The translations under genes were made by a program, and so were the position numbers. The notes under the pieces were generated by a model. The model did not search any database, was not told where the DNA came from, and saw only the letters and a program-made list of their open reading frames with translations. A stretch of 29,052 bases of DNA from Amphimedon queenslandica (taxonomy: Eukaryota > Porifera > Demospongiae > Haplosclerida > Niphatidae): contig NW_003546282.1 of assembly GCF_000090795.2 (NCBI RefSeq), positions 141,563 to 170,614 on the forward strand, in the 5' to 3' direction. This document shows, piece after piece, positions 1 through 9,487 of this stretch. How positions within the stretch are numbered: the first letter of the stretch is position 1; the number at the start of each line of letters is the position of its first letter.

Positions 1-48
1 TTTGTCTACATAGCATGAAAGTGGTAATTAAATGTATATTATATATAG

Positions 49-228
49 CTCCCGGAGTTAAAGCTATCTTCATTCCACTCTCATGATCCTGATGCTACTG
101 AACAACTTGAGTATACAACCAATCAGAAAATTGGTCATGGCTTTGTGATTGGCATCGGATTTTTGATTGCATATCTAGTCTTACTCACTGTGTCACTGAA
201 TGAAGAGAACCTGAATAATTTGTTTTAA
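49..228 (+). CDS. ZIP (SLC39) zinc transporter, last exon only (5' part outside window)
   Basis: The final coding exon of a zinc importer of the ZIP family. It opens after an AG acceptor at 47-48 in phase 0 and runs 59 codons to TAA at 226-228. The translation starts LPELKL, the end of the penultimate ZIP membrane helix, followed by a short His/Asp loop (FHSHDPD). A last hydrophobic helix follows (FVIGIGFLIAYLVLLTVSL), then the tail NEENLNNLF. The complete ZIP gene at 3408-5547 has the same last exon: same phase, LPEL start, final helix, and NEERLNKIFA tail. The match is only about half of the residues, so this is an older paralogue. ZIP proteins bring Zn2+ (sometimes Fe or Mn) into the cytosol. 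The metal-binding helices lie upstream of the window, so the exact subtype cannot be given. Confidence 0.88.
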   Translation, partial: LPELKLSSFHSHDPDATEQLEYTTNQKIGHGFVIGIGFLIAYLVLLTVSLNEENLNNLF

Positions 229-668
229 ATTATTTTGCTAAGTCTTTGAAATAAATTATTTATAAATCTAAAACACTAAGCCAACCATTATACTGTCATG
301 TTAGTACAGTATGGTTTCATAATTCAGATTATTTTGATAATAATTAGAACTAGTAATTAGATCAAAATACAAAATACGGCATGAACATTGAACAAAGTAC
401 AAACAATGGCTGTATGTAGGCAATGTAGTGGCTTTTTGGCAAACATTGTTTGGCTGCCATAATTGCACACGTCTTTATAATTGAGGGTCCACTGCACACG
501 ACACTCGATGACTGGCATCAAAGGAAGAAGCCTTCATCTTGCTGCTTTACAACTCAGCAAGAAAGAGAGAGGAAAGGGAGCCGCCTCGAGTTTGTGTCTT
601 CGGTCAAACCAACGCTTTTCGAGAAGCTAGCTACCTTGTTATTGTCATAAAGGTTGCCTGGATTAGGT
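229..668 (+). promoter_or_regulatory. Intergenic gap upstream of ZnT A with two MRE-like motifs
   Basis: This 440-bp gap holds the 3' end of the partial ZIP gene and the presumed promoter and 5'UTR of ZnT A. Two TGCACAC heptamers, at 464-470 and 493-499, fit the metal response element core TGCRCNC bound by MTF-1 in animals. They are in the same orientation, 29 bp apart. The motif is short and can occur by chance, so this is a suggestion. No TATA box or other coding sequence was convincing. Confidence 0.3.
250..255 (+). terminator. Polyadenylation signal AATAAA of the partial ZIP gene
   Basis: A canonical AATAAA lies 22 bp after the ZIP stop codon, on the same strand and followed by AT-rich sequence. 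Its position is right for the 3' end of that transcript. Confidence 0.6.
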
Positions 669-3136
669 ATGGCTACTTCGCCATTTCGTGAGATCTCTTC
701 TGAGCCAACTCCTGACTCCACAGAAAAGGGCTTTTTACTCGGGCACACTCGCTCGCCTATATCATTTTGTAGTTGTGGCAGTAGTTGTAAGAAGTGTCAA
801 CCTTCATCTCCCCTCCTCCCTACCACACACAAAGCTAGTTATGGCTCTACTTCGAAATTTTCAAAAAACTCTTTATCTCCTGGCCCTTCTCTCAATATTG
901 CGCCAGGCGATGTAGAGGCGTCCGTACGTTGTGGCTGTCATGTTAAAGTGAAGGATACTACAAGCAGAAAGGCTCGCATTAAACTTGTTGCTGCTTGCGT
1001 CATAGCACTTGCTTTCATGATTGGAGAAGTAGTTGGTAAGTGTTAATGTGAAACTGTTAATAGCTGCTAACACCTAGTGTTAATTGTTGGTGACATTCAT
1101 AAAACAGTGGCTACATTTTTATAAGTACTTTTAGTTGCACTGAGGCTAGTGCAATGTCAATTGACATTGTTTGGGCTGTGGCTTTGTCTCTAAATAGGGC
1201 AGGATGAACTTATGGTTTGTCTTTGATGCCTAACCTTTGGTTTGTTTAATTTTGAAAATTGCATTCCCATCTGATGATGTTGTTTCTCTTTCCAGGTGGA
1301 TATTTCTCTCACAGTCTTGCAATAATGACTGATGCTGCTCACATGCTGTCTGACTTTGCTAGTTTCTTAATTAGTTTGTTTTCTATTTGGATGGCAACAA
1401 GACCTCCTTCCAAACGAATGTCATTTGGTTGGTATAGAGCAGGTAAAGAAGCATAATACATGCACTTCTTCCTTGTTTTTAACTGTATGCGAATCTGGTT
1501 AGCCAATTGATGTCTAGGAATTTCATTAATGCTGATGGCAATTGTCTAAATTACCAATAATTTATATTTACCAAGAATTTTAGCTGTTGTGTAATTAATT
1601 GGCACCAAAATATCAGTGTGCGCCGTACAGTGAGTATACAACTACCGGAGTACCGGTACCTGTAGTATACACAATGTAGGTGGCACTACCATGCATGTTC
1701 ATGAGCTGTTGTTACTGTATCATTAATTTTGTCTTTATATGCCATGGCAATGAGTTTAGTTCAATGAATGATGCAATTTATGGAGACAATTGAATCGGCT
1801 CAAAAATTGGGCCAAAGACCCTGTACTATACATAGTCTTTGGCAAAATTTTGCCAAGATTGAAAAGGAGAGAATTCTCCATTTTAATATAATATGTTATG
1901 ATGCATATACATGTACTTATGTTGTGTAGAAAGTTTGAGCTGATTCCAATTGAAATTGTTTTTCATTTTTAAAGTTGCTCTAAAATTGGGCCAACATATA
2001 GGGGGATTTGGCCGAAAACTGCTAACATTTTTGTATGTAATGTACTTTATACTTGACTCTTTTTGATTTTATTCTTTTTAGAGGTAATGGGAGCTGTGAT
2101 ATCAGTCCTAATAATATGGTTGATCACTGGTGTACTAGTATATGAAGCTGTATTAAGAGTGATACATTATGATAACAACATTAATGCTGATATTATGCTA
2201 ATAACTGCCTGTGTTGGAGTATTTGTTAATGTATTGTAAGTTACATTTGTATTTGTAAATACTTTGAAGATTGTATTTATATTTATATTGTTTCTATTAC
2301 TCAGAATGTGTACAGTGCTCCATCAGCATGACCATGGACATGGACACGGGCACGGACATGGACATGGACATGGACACGGGCACGGACATGGACACAACAG
2401 TGGGGAAAAAGATGATCACACTGTAACTAAGAGTGACGGTAAAAAAAGAAAGAGGGGAAGTGGTAAAAATATCAATGTCCGTGCTGCCTTTATTCATGTC
2501 ATTGGTGACCTTATTCAAAGTATTGGAGTTGTGATTGCAGGATACATCATTAAGTTCTTTGTAAGTTGCATACTGCTACTTTTATAGTACATTGTTTCTT
2601 AATTTCTGTAGCCTCAGTGGCACATTGTGGATCCTATCTGTACCTTCCTTTTCTCAATCCTTGTAATAATATCAACAATAAATGTACTCAGAGATGCTAT
2701 GCTAGTACTAATGGAAGGTGAGGGATTGGTTTGTTTGTATGGCTTGATAATGTATGATTATTTGTGTAGGTGCTCCACGTAATATTGATACTGAAGCTGT
2801 TGAGAATGATCTTAGAGGATTAGCTGATGTTGAACATGCCCATAATATACACATTTGGTCATTGACAGTCAACAAAGCAGCAATAGCTGCTCATTTAGCA
2901 ATCAGTTAGTTATTTCACAGAAGAGTATGTGTTATAAGAAGTTACCTTTTGCAGAGAAAGAAGCAGATGTTCAAGCTGTCCTAACAGCTGCTTCTGAAAT
3001 GTTAAGAAAGAATTATGGTTTCTCAAATACTACGCTACAAGTTGAGCACTTTCAAGATGAGATGGAGACCTGTGGGCCTTGCCAGTTGCGGAAAGGCAGT
3101 ACTTCTTTAAGCGAAGAAAAGAGTATCAAATTATAG
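669..3136 (+). CDS. ZnT/SLC30 zinc transporter, copy A (7 exons, 448 aa)
   Basis: A cation diffusion facilitator of the vertebrate ZnT2/3/8 type, moving Zn2+ from cytosol to vesicle lumen or outside in exchange for protons. Exons: 669-1035, 1296-1442, 2082-2235, 2305-2560, 2612-2717, 2770-2904, 2955-3136; all have GT..AG introns and the frame closes. Six membrane helices follow a cytosolic N-terminus of about 100 residues with a Cys cluster ([11 protein letters not shown]). Zinc-site motifs are H138-x3-D142 (HMLSD) in helix 2 and H287-x3-D291 (HVIGD) in helix 5. The loop between helices 4 and 5 has eleven alternating His-Gly pairs (about 233-253). The C-terminal domain has the family HNIHIWSLT stretch and ends in ETCGPC, like the CxxC of ZnT8. 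The ATG at 669 is the first in frame. Very close to copy B, including introns. Family assignment is sure; orthology to one human ZnT is not. Confidence 0.93.
1443..2081 (+). other. Long third-exon-flanking intron of ZnT A, with dispersed repeat
   Basis: A 639-nt intron between exons 2 and 3. About 1795-2035 is a copy of the window's dispersed repeat, containing agaaagtttgagctgattcc. The last 50 nt are essentially identical to the end of the matching intron in ZnT B. No coding exon was found inside. Confidence 0.7.
2333..2395 (+). repeat. His-Gly coding minisatellite in ZnT A
   Basis: Repeats of CAY-GGN encode eleven alternating histidines in the cytosolic loop between helices 4 and 5 of ZnT A. 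This loop is the usual His-rich zinc-binding loop of SLC30 proteins. The hexamer repeat makes it prone to length change. Confidence 0.85.
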
Positions 3137-3407
3137 TTCTATCATCATCGTCGTCATCTTGTCTTCATTGATTATTATTTTTATTGTTGTTGCTATTATT
3201 ATAATTATTAAACTTGTGATCTAGTGTATCGGTTTTTTGGACATCATGTTTGTAAGAGCTATAGCTTCAAGTCCATAGATACACTGCAACTTAGTGTAAA
3301 CTTTTCATTTTAAATAATAAAACTTGAGTGGCTAACGCTATTAAAATTTCAAAAAATTAATTTTTGAAGAAGCAATCACCACGCGATCGAGCTCACACCT
3401 AGCGAAA
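3137..3407. other. Gap between ZnT A and ZIP
   Basis: A 271-bp gap holding the ZnT A 3'UTR, an ATT-rich stretch at 3165-3210 and the short ZIP upstream region. A small inverted repeat (ttcaaaaaattaatttttgaa, near 3348-3368) sits about 40 bp before the ZIP ATG. No MRE-like motif was seen. Confidence 0.5.
3316..3321 (+). terminator. Polyadenylation signal of ZnT A
   Basis: AATAAA 180 bp after the ZnT A stop, in AT-rich DNA and before the ATG of the next gene at 3408. The closeness suggests that the 3' end of ZnT A and the ZIP promoter lie within about 100 bp. Confidence 0.5.
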
Positions 3408-5547
3408 ATGAGTTTTGCGGCATTTCCGTATCTCTTGCTGTTATTATTATTTTGTGCTTATCTTACAACAGGAGAGGATACTAAAGATACAGTGAGTAAA
3501 AGTCCTGGGTACGGGAGAAGTTTTAAAGGTTATCTTTCTCCTTTTAAAGCCTGACCTGTCTATTAGCGACGAGCTATTTGTGAGTCAGTTGGATAAAGCC
3601 GCCACTTTTGTTGACCGCTCAACTTACAGTGTCTGTAGCAATGGAAAATGGACTGATTCGAGTGAGTTTTTGCTAAAAATAATAATAACAATGCAGAATA
3701 CAATAAATAATAATAAACTAGCTATGTAGGTGTGGTCTAAGGCTTTTGTTTGGTAACTTGGATTTAATTTTTGTTTCCATTTCATAAACGTACATCAAAT
3801 TTAATTTTCTTTTGTTACCAGATGATCAAGATGATAATTTTATCCACGTGTCCTGTCACTCAGTCTATGAGGTGTGTGGTACAACACTAATGTACATGAG
3901 CTCAGCACTGAACTTGTCGTTAAGCCTCAGAATAAGTGGTGATAGTAATGGCACTAATAACAGCCATTCAAATCCAGCAAAAGGTACTTTGTTATAATCT
4001 TTGAATCATCTCTCCCTCTTTCCATCCTTCTCTATAGCTTATGGTTATGGTTTTATCATGGTTTCTGTCATATCAATGTTATCATTGCTTGGTCTGGTTC
4101 TTGTCCCATGTCTAAATGAAGAAAATCCTTTAGGCCAGTTAATCAGTAGATACCTATTGACAATGCTGACTGCTATGGGAGTATCAGCTTTGCTCTGTGA
4201 TGTACTATTTGAACTCCTACCTACTGTAAGTCATTAAAGTGCTGAGCTGTTTATTTTTGCTATTTGAAATTAATTTTACATTTTTATCAGAATCTTTATC
4301 ATCTCTCTATCTTCTTTCTCTCCTCCCCCTTCACATTCCGCCTAGATATTCCATATTAGTCATGACCATCCACATGACAATGATCATGTTCAAGGGGAGA
4401 TTACTCACAATGAAGCAATCTGGAAAGCCACTGGAATAGCAGCTGGTGTCTTTGCTTTCTATTTGTTGGAGTTAATACTTCATTCTTTGATAAACACAGC
4501 TGCAAAGAAAAATAAGACTGAGGCTATAGTCCGCTCTGCAATTGTTGGCGATAGAAGACCGTTGATATCTACTTGTGTAAGAGACAGTAATACAGTTTAC
4601 AAAGTACATGTACATTCTTGTTTTAAAGCGTTTGCTTTTATTAATTTTACAGAATGGTGAAACTAATATGGAAACTCGGCGAGTTAATAACAACACAAAG
4701 ACATTCTGTCAGAAGGTTTGTTCTTTTAGACAGGTCCGTCCTTTAGCTTGGATAATATTGATTGGAGATCTAATGCATAATGCTGCTGATGGTATTGCTT
4801 TGGGAGTTGCTGTTTCCCAAAGTCTTGCTCTAGGACTAAGTACAGCTTTTGCTATAGGCCTCCATGAAATACCTCATGAAATGGGTTAGTACTGTGAATT
4901 AGTTAATGATATTAATTATTAATAATATTTTTTTGGCAAAATGCAATGATTTTAATTGCAAGTAAGTACACTAGTATCTATTAAGTACATGCAGTAGTGT
5001 ATATCTACGTTATAATCAAACGATTTTTGAAAAACACATTTTACAGTAGCTTATTGATATCCTTATGTCATGCCATGTCTCATTAATGATTATTTTCATT
5101 TCTTGTAGCTGATTTTGGTATACTTGTAAAGTCAGGGTTGCATTGGGTCACTGCTCTTATGTTCAATTTCCTTTCATCACTGACAGCAATTGTTGGGTTT
5201 TTCATTGGCGTTGCTATTAGTACTAACAGTGCTACTTCTAAGGAATGGTTGCTGGCTATAGCTGCTGGTTCATTCCTGTATATTGCTCTTGCTGATCTGG
5301 TAAGGAGCTATTCATAAATATTATATCACTTGGTAATTTTGTTACTATATAGCTACCAGAATTGAGACTTGATTCATCTCATAATCACGATTCTTCTTCT
5401 CCTGAACATGAAAGCCATCTCAATCATTATACTTGTTGTCAGAAAACTGCTCACTGTTCTGTCATATTAATTGGGTTTTCTCTTGCTTTTGCAGTGTTAC
5501 TTGCAGTCTCGCTGAACGAAGAGAGACTTAATAAAATTTTTGCGTGA
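3408..5547 (+). CDS. ZIP (SLC39, LIV-1 subfamily) zinc importer (8 exons, 464 aa)
   Basis: A zinc importer working into the cytosol from outside or from organelles. Exons: 3408-3491, 3550-3661, 3822-3983, 4038-4225, 4346-4576, 4653-4884, 5109-5299, 5353-5547; all phases agree. Order: signal peptide (MSFAAFPYLLLLLLFCAYLT), a short N-terminal ectodomain of about 95 residues with N-glycosylation sites (e.g. NGT), then eight helices. Helix 4 has H301-N-A-A-D-G and helix 5 has H330-EIPHEMGD, the two metal-site motifs of the LIV-1 subfamily. His-Asp clusters follow helix 2 (FHISHDHPHDNDH) and precede helix 8. Helix 1 (YGYGF, SLLGLVL) looks like ZIP8/ZIP14. However, those proteins have EEFPHELGD, so this is a canonical HExPH member, perhaps ZIP4/12-like or basal. 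It lies 271 bp after ZnT A and 350 bp before ZnT B. Confidence 0.93.
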
Positions 5548-5897
5548 TGATGACTATTTTATTTATTTATCATCCTTTATTTATTATTATTTTTTGTACT
5601 TACAACTAAAACAATATAGGCTGGCTCACGTGGGATGCAATCTAAATTATAGAAGCCATGATTAAGCGTAGTAGATGACCTGTGGATTGTGATGAAAGTC
5701 ATTATTTTAGGTATGCACACGACACAGAATGGTCAGAGTCATCAGGCGGGACGTCGCCACTCGCCATTACGTTTTGAAATCCAGCAAGTGAGTCGCAGAC
5801 GCAGAGTCGGTGCTTCAATTCAATTTCAAACAAAGAGTCCTTTCTCCTTGGATCTATTCCGCTCCCGTCAGTACTCTAGACTACCAGAACCGGGGCG
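5548..5897 (+). promoter_or_regulatory. Gap between ZIP and ZnT B with one MRE-like motif
   Basis: A 350-bp gap with an AT-rich ZIP 3' end and the ZnT B upstream region. One TGCACAC (5714-5720) matches the MRE core. It is followed by gacac, as is the second such site upstream of ZnT A (tgcacacgacac in both), so this short block may be a conserved piece of the duplicated promoter. No AATAAA was found for the ZIP gene. Confidence 0.3.
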
Positions 5898-8800
5898 ATG
5901 AGTTCTCCGATAGACATTACCGTTTCCTGCTCGGAGCCTGCCCTCTTGCCTGAAAAGGAGTTCATGATTAAGTCTGCCACCATGACACCCACGGCCCAAT
6001 CTCACAGAGACTTTTTACTCAATACTACACTCGTCGACAGAGACACCCTCTCACCAAACTGCACCTGTAGCCAGCCTGATGCGAGATCTGACGAGTGTAA
6101 GAAATGTGTCCCTTCTAGTAAAAGTAGCAGTAGACCTGTGGGTAGGGACTCATCTCCTGTGTTACCCCTTCTTCCTTCACAGTCCGCACCAAAGAGCCTA
6201 ACTCTATCCAGAAATGTGTCTACTGGGCATGAGTCTGCCTCATCCAGTCCCTCCCCAACAGAGGATCATCCTCTCCTTTCTGAACAAGTAAATTCTATTA
6301 ATGCTGATCTTAGCGAGGATGCCGTGGACAAGTCCATACGTTGTGCCTGCCATGTTAAAGTGAAGGATACTACAAGCAGAAAGGCTCGTATTAAACTTGT
6401 TGCTGCTTGCGTCATTGCACTTGCTTTCATGACTGGAGAAGTTGTTGGTATGTTTTTGAAATTGAATGCATTTTGAACTCATTCGGTTTCCTATCTTCTT
6501 CTCACTATCCCCCTCCATCCCATCTACCATTCTCTCTCCCCAGGTGGATATTTCTCTCACAGTCTTGCAATAATGACTGATGCTGCTCACATGCTGTCTG
6601 ACTTTGCTAGTTTCTTAATTAGTTTGTTTTCTATTTGGATGGCAACAAGACCTCCTTCCAAACGAATGTCATTCGGTTGGCATAGAGCAGGTAATTAAGC
6701 ATACATTACGTGTACTTAGACTGGTTCTTGGGTTAGTGCTAGACTATTGAGTATGCATCTTGCATTATGTATGATAATCAGTTACAATGCAGTGATAATG
6801 AGGATTAAGACAATATGAACAGATGGTAGTACACATACCAAGGTTAACAAGAAATAAAAATTCATTTTATTCTCTACTACATACACTGGGCTGTTAAAGC
6901 AAGCGTAAAATTGCACATGAAGACTTGTACTATGGTTTTGCTTTGGCTTCTCTTGTTAAATTTGCACGTCTATGTATATATAAGTTTGCATGTTTTTTGT
7001 AATTTTGTTACGAGCAGTTTATACCGTAACTACATGTCAGCACCGATCGCAGCAGTACAAAGCAGGTCAATTGTTCTTCATAATTATATTCACAGTAATG
7101 ACAACTGATATGATAGCAGCATAGTCACACACACCTACGTACGTACATACGTAATTAACATTATGGAGTATAAAAATATTGTTTTTGTGCTAAGATATTG
7201 ATTTTTCTAATTTAAAGTTTCGCTTAAGTTCTTTCCTTTGTAAATCTAGCATAGACTATCTCCTACTGTTATGTATGCCAGTGCCAGTGTTTTGCTTGTA
7301 GAGCCAGCTAGGTACACATGCTATGCATGTGCAATGAGTATTTTTTGTGGTATCACTTTTCTTGGATAAGGGTTCATCCTCCAAATGCAATATATAAGAG
7401 CAATAAGACATTTCCCTTTACACTAAACAATATTAATACCTTGTTTGTGATAGGAAGTTAAGTGTTGTAGTACAACACCTCATCATTCAACTGGTTACTG
7501 GATATACTTATACCAGTTCACTCCAAAATTGGATCAAAGACCCTGTACTTAAAGTACATAGTCTTTGGCCAAATTTTATGAAAATTTAAAAAGAGGGAAT
7601 TTTTCATTTTATAATTTTTTCTGATGCATATGCATGTACTTATGTTGTGTAGAAAGTTTGAGCTGATTCCAATCAAAATTGGATTTTATATGAATTTTTA
7701 AAGTTGCTTAGACTATTATAGTACAGGGTATTGGTCAAAAGTTGCTAAAATTTTTTGTATGTAATGTACTTTATACTTGACTCTTTTTGATTTTATTCTT
7801 TTTAGAGGTGATGGGAGCTGTGATATCAGTCCTAATAATATGGTTGATCACTGGTGTACTGGTATATGAAGCTATATTAAGAGTGATACATTATGATAAC
7901 AACATTGATGCTGATATTATGCTAATAACTGCCTGTGTTGGAGTATTTGTTAATGTATTGTAAGTTAACCATTAGAAGTACATCTATACTATGCATGGAG
8001 ATAGGCAAATTTTCTTTTATTTTATTTTTTTCATTTTTTGCGACTCACTGTATAGCTGGTTTGCTGGAATTTGCTGTTCATTATCAAAGTTAATGGTTAT
8101 ATCAACAACTCACGACTACACCAGAAAAATAAATTTAGCACAAAATTGCAAAATACAAGTCCCCACAATATTTTCAGCTATACACTACATTGACAGTAAT
8201 AATATTCTCCATTGTTTTTTAATTGTTATTTGTTGTATTACTTTATTTTCCTTCTTTGTCCAATCCACAGTATGTGTATGGTATTGCATCAACATGATCA
8301 TGGACATGGTCATGGACATGGTCACGGTCACGGTCATGGACATGGTCACAGCCACGATGATGAAGAATTAGGAGAAAGGATTATCAAGAAAAGATGGTGG
8401 CATAAGCTAATGCGTAATCGTCGTCATCATCAGGAAAATGAAGAAGAGGAAGACTATTATGTATCAATTAGTAGTCAAAGTAGAAAAAGAAAGAGAGGAA
8501 GTGGTAAAAATATCAATGTCCGTGCTGCCTTTATTCATGTCATTGGTGACCTTATTCAAAGCATTGGAGTTGTGATTGCAGGATACATCATTAAGTTTTT
8601 TGTAAGTTGCATACTGCTACTTTTATAGTACATTGCTTCTTAATTTCTGTAGCCTCAGTGGCACATTGTTGATCCTATCTGTACCTTCCTGTTCTCAATC
8701 CTTGTAATAATATCAACAATAAATGTACTCAGAGATGCTATGCTAGTACTAATGGAAGGTGAGGGATTAGTTTGTTTGCATGAATTAATAATGTATGATT

Positions 8801-9234
8801 ATTTGTGTAGGTGCTCCACGTAATATTGATACTGAAGCTGTTGAGAATGATCTTAGAGAATTAGAGAATGTTGTGCATGTCCATAATATACACATGTGGT
8901 CTTTGACAGTCAACAAAGCAGCAATAGCTGCTCATTTAGCAATCAGTTAGTTATTGCACAAGAGAGTAATACAAAGTTACTGTGGTGTTATTTTGCAGAG
9001 AAAGGAGCAGATGTTCAAGCTGTCCTATCAACTGCTTCCAAAATGTTAAGGAACAAATATGGTTTCTCAAGTACTACACTGCAAGTTGAGAACTTTCAAG
9101 AGGAGATGGAGACCTGTAAACCCTGCCAGCAGCAACATGGGGGCTATGAGAGAAGGAACAGTGGAAGGAGAAGGAACAGTGGGATGTTTTGTAATGATCC
9201 AGAAAGAGCTATTAGTCCTACAAGACCTGTGTAA
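5898..9234 (+). CDS. ZnT/SLC30 zinc transporter, copy B (7 exons, 552 aa)
   Basis: Second exporter of the ZnT2/3/8 type. Exons: 5898-6447, 6544-6690, 7806-7959, 8271-8601, 8653-8758, 8811-8945, 8999-9234, with the same phases as copies A and C. From the [10 protein letters not shown] segment onward the protein is nearly that of copy A. Zinc-site pairs are H199/D203 (HMLSD) and H373/D377 (HVIGD). The FGWHRAE motif keeps the His seen in vertebrate ZnT8, where A and C have Tyr. The N-terminus is about 60 residues longer, Ser/Pro-rich, with CTC...ECKKC cysteines. The His loop has ten His in Gly/Ser alternation and continues into an extra basic-acidic insert ([12 protein letters not shown]). The C-terminus has ETCKPC and a Ser/Arg/Gly-rich tail unlike copy A's. 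Helix 1 has one change to Thr (FMTGEVVG). Confidence 0.93.
6691..7805 (+). other. Long intron of ZnT B with dispersed repeat
   Basis: A 1115-nt intron between exons 2 and 3. About 7520-7760 holds a copy of the same dispersed repeat as in ZnT A at the same place and orientation, so it predates the A/B duplication. The rest (6700-7500) is AT-rich, with no exon recognised. Confidence 0.65.
7960..8270 (+). other. Intron 3 of ZnT B
   Basis: A 311-nt intron; the same intron in ZnT A is 69 nt. It ends in a pyrimidine-rich tract and CACAG acceptor. An open frame that runs through it into exon 4 in another frame has no family features and was not accepted. Confidence 0.6.
8299..8355 (+). repeat. His-Gly coding minisatellite in ZnT B
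   Basis: CAY-GGN repeats encode ten histidines alternating with Gly (one Ser) in the cytosolic loop between helices 4 and 5. Third-base pattern differs from copy A (GGT/GGA mix against GGA/GGG), so the tract has turned over since duplication. Confidence 0.85.
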
Positions 9235-9487
9235 AATGTACATACTTATTTCACTTAAAGCTATAACTGGTATTATTTATTAGGTGTGACACTATATATT
9301 TTGATCATGTGTTTCTGTTTTATTTTGTTTGAATTCTAATAAAGAAATTATTTTTAATCATGGACAAATAATTAATAGTTAAAGTAATAATGAATTTTTA
9401 CATCCTGTTTCATAATGACGAACAGGATGTAGTGTAGTGATAATTAATTATTAGTTAATAATTATTATAAGTGCAGCAACAATCACA
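9235..9487. other. Gap between ZnT B and ZnT C
   Basis: A 253-bp gap with the ZnT B 3' end. It has a 9-bp perfect inverted repeat (catcctgtt at 9401-9409, aacaggatg at 9421-9429) and an AT-only stretch (9437-9470) just before the ZnT C ATG. No MRE-like motif was found, in contrast to A and B. Confidence 0.5.
9338..9343 (+). terminator. Polyadenylation signal of ZnT B
   Basis: AATAAA 104 bp after the ZnT B stop codon, followed by AT-rich DNA. Confidence 0.55.

Noticed and set aside
654-668. TTG at 654 as ZnT A start
   Set aside because: Non-ATG starts are rare in animals, and an in-frame ATG follows at 669.
2297-2518. Minus-strand frame rich in Val-Ser-Met opposite the ZnT A His loop
   Set aside because: It is the complement of the His-Gly minisatellite, and the plus frame has clear SLC30 motifs.
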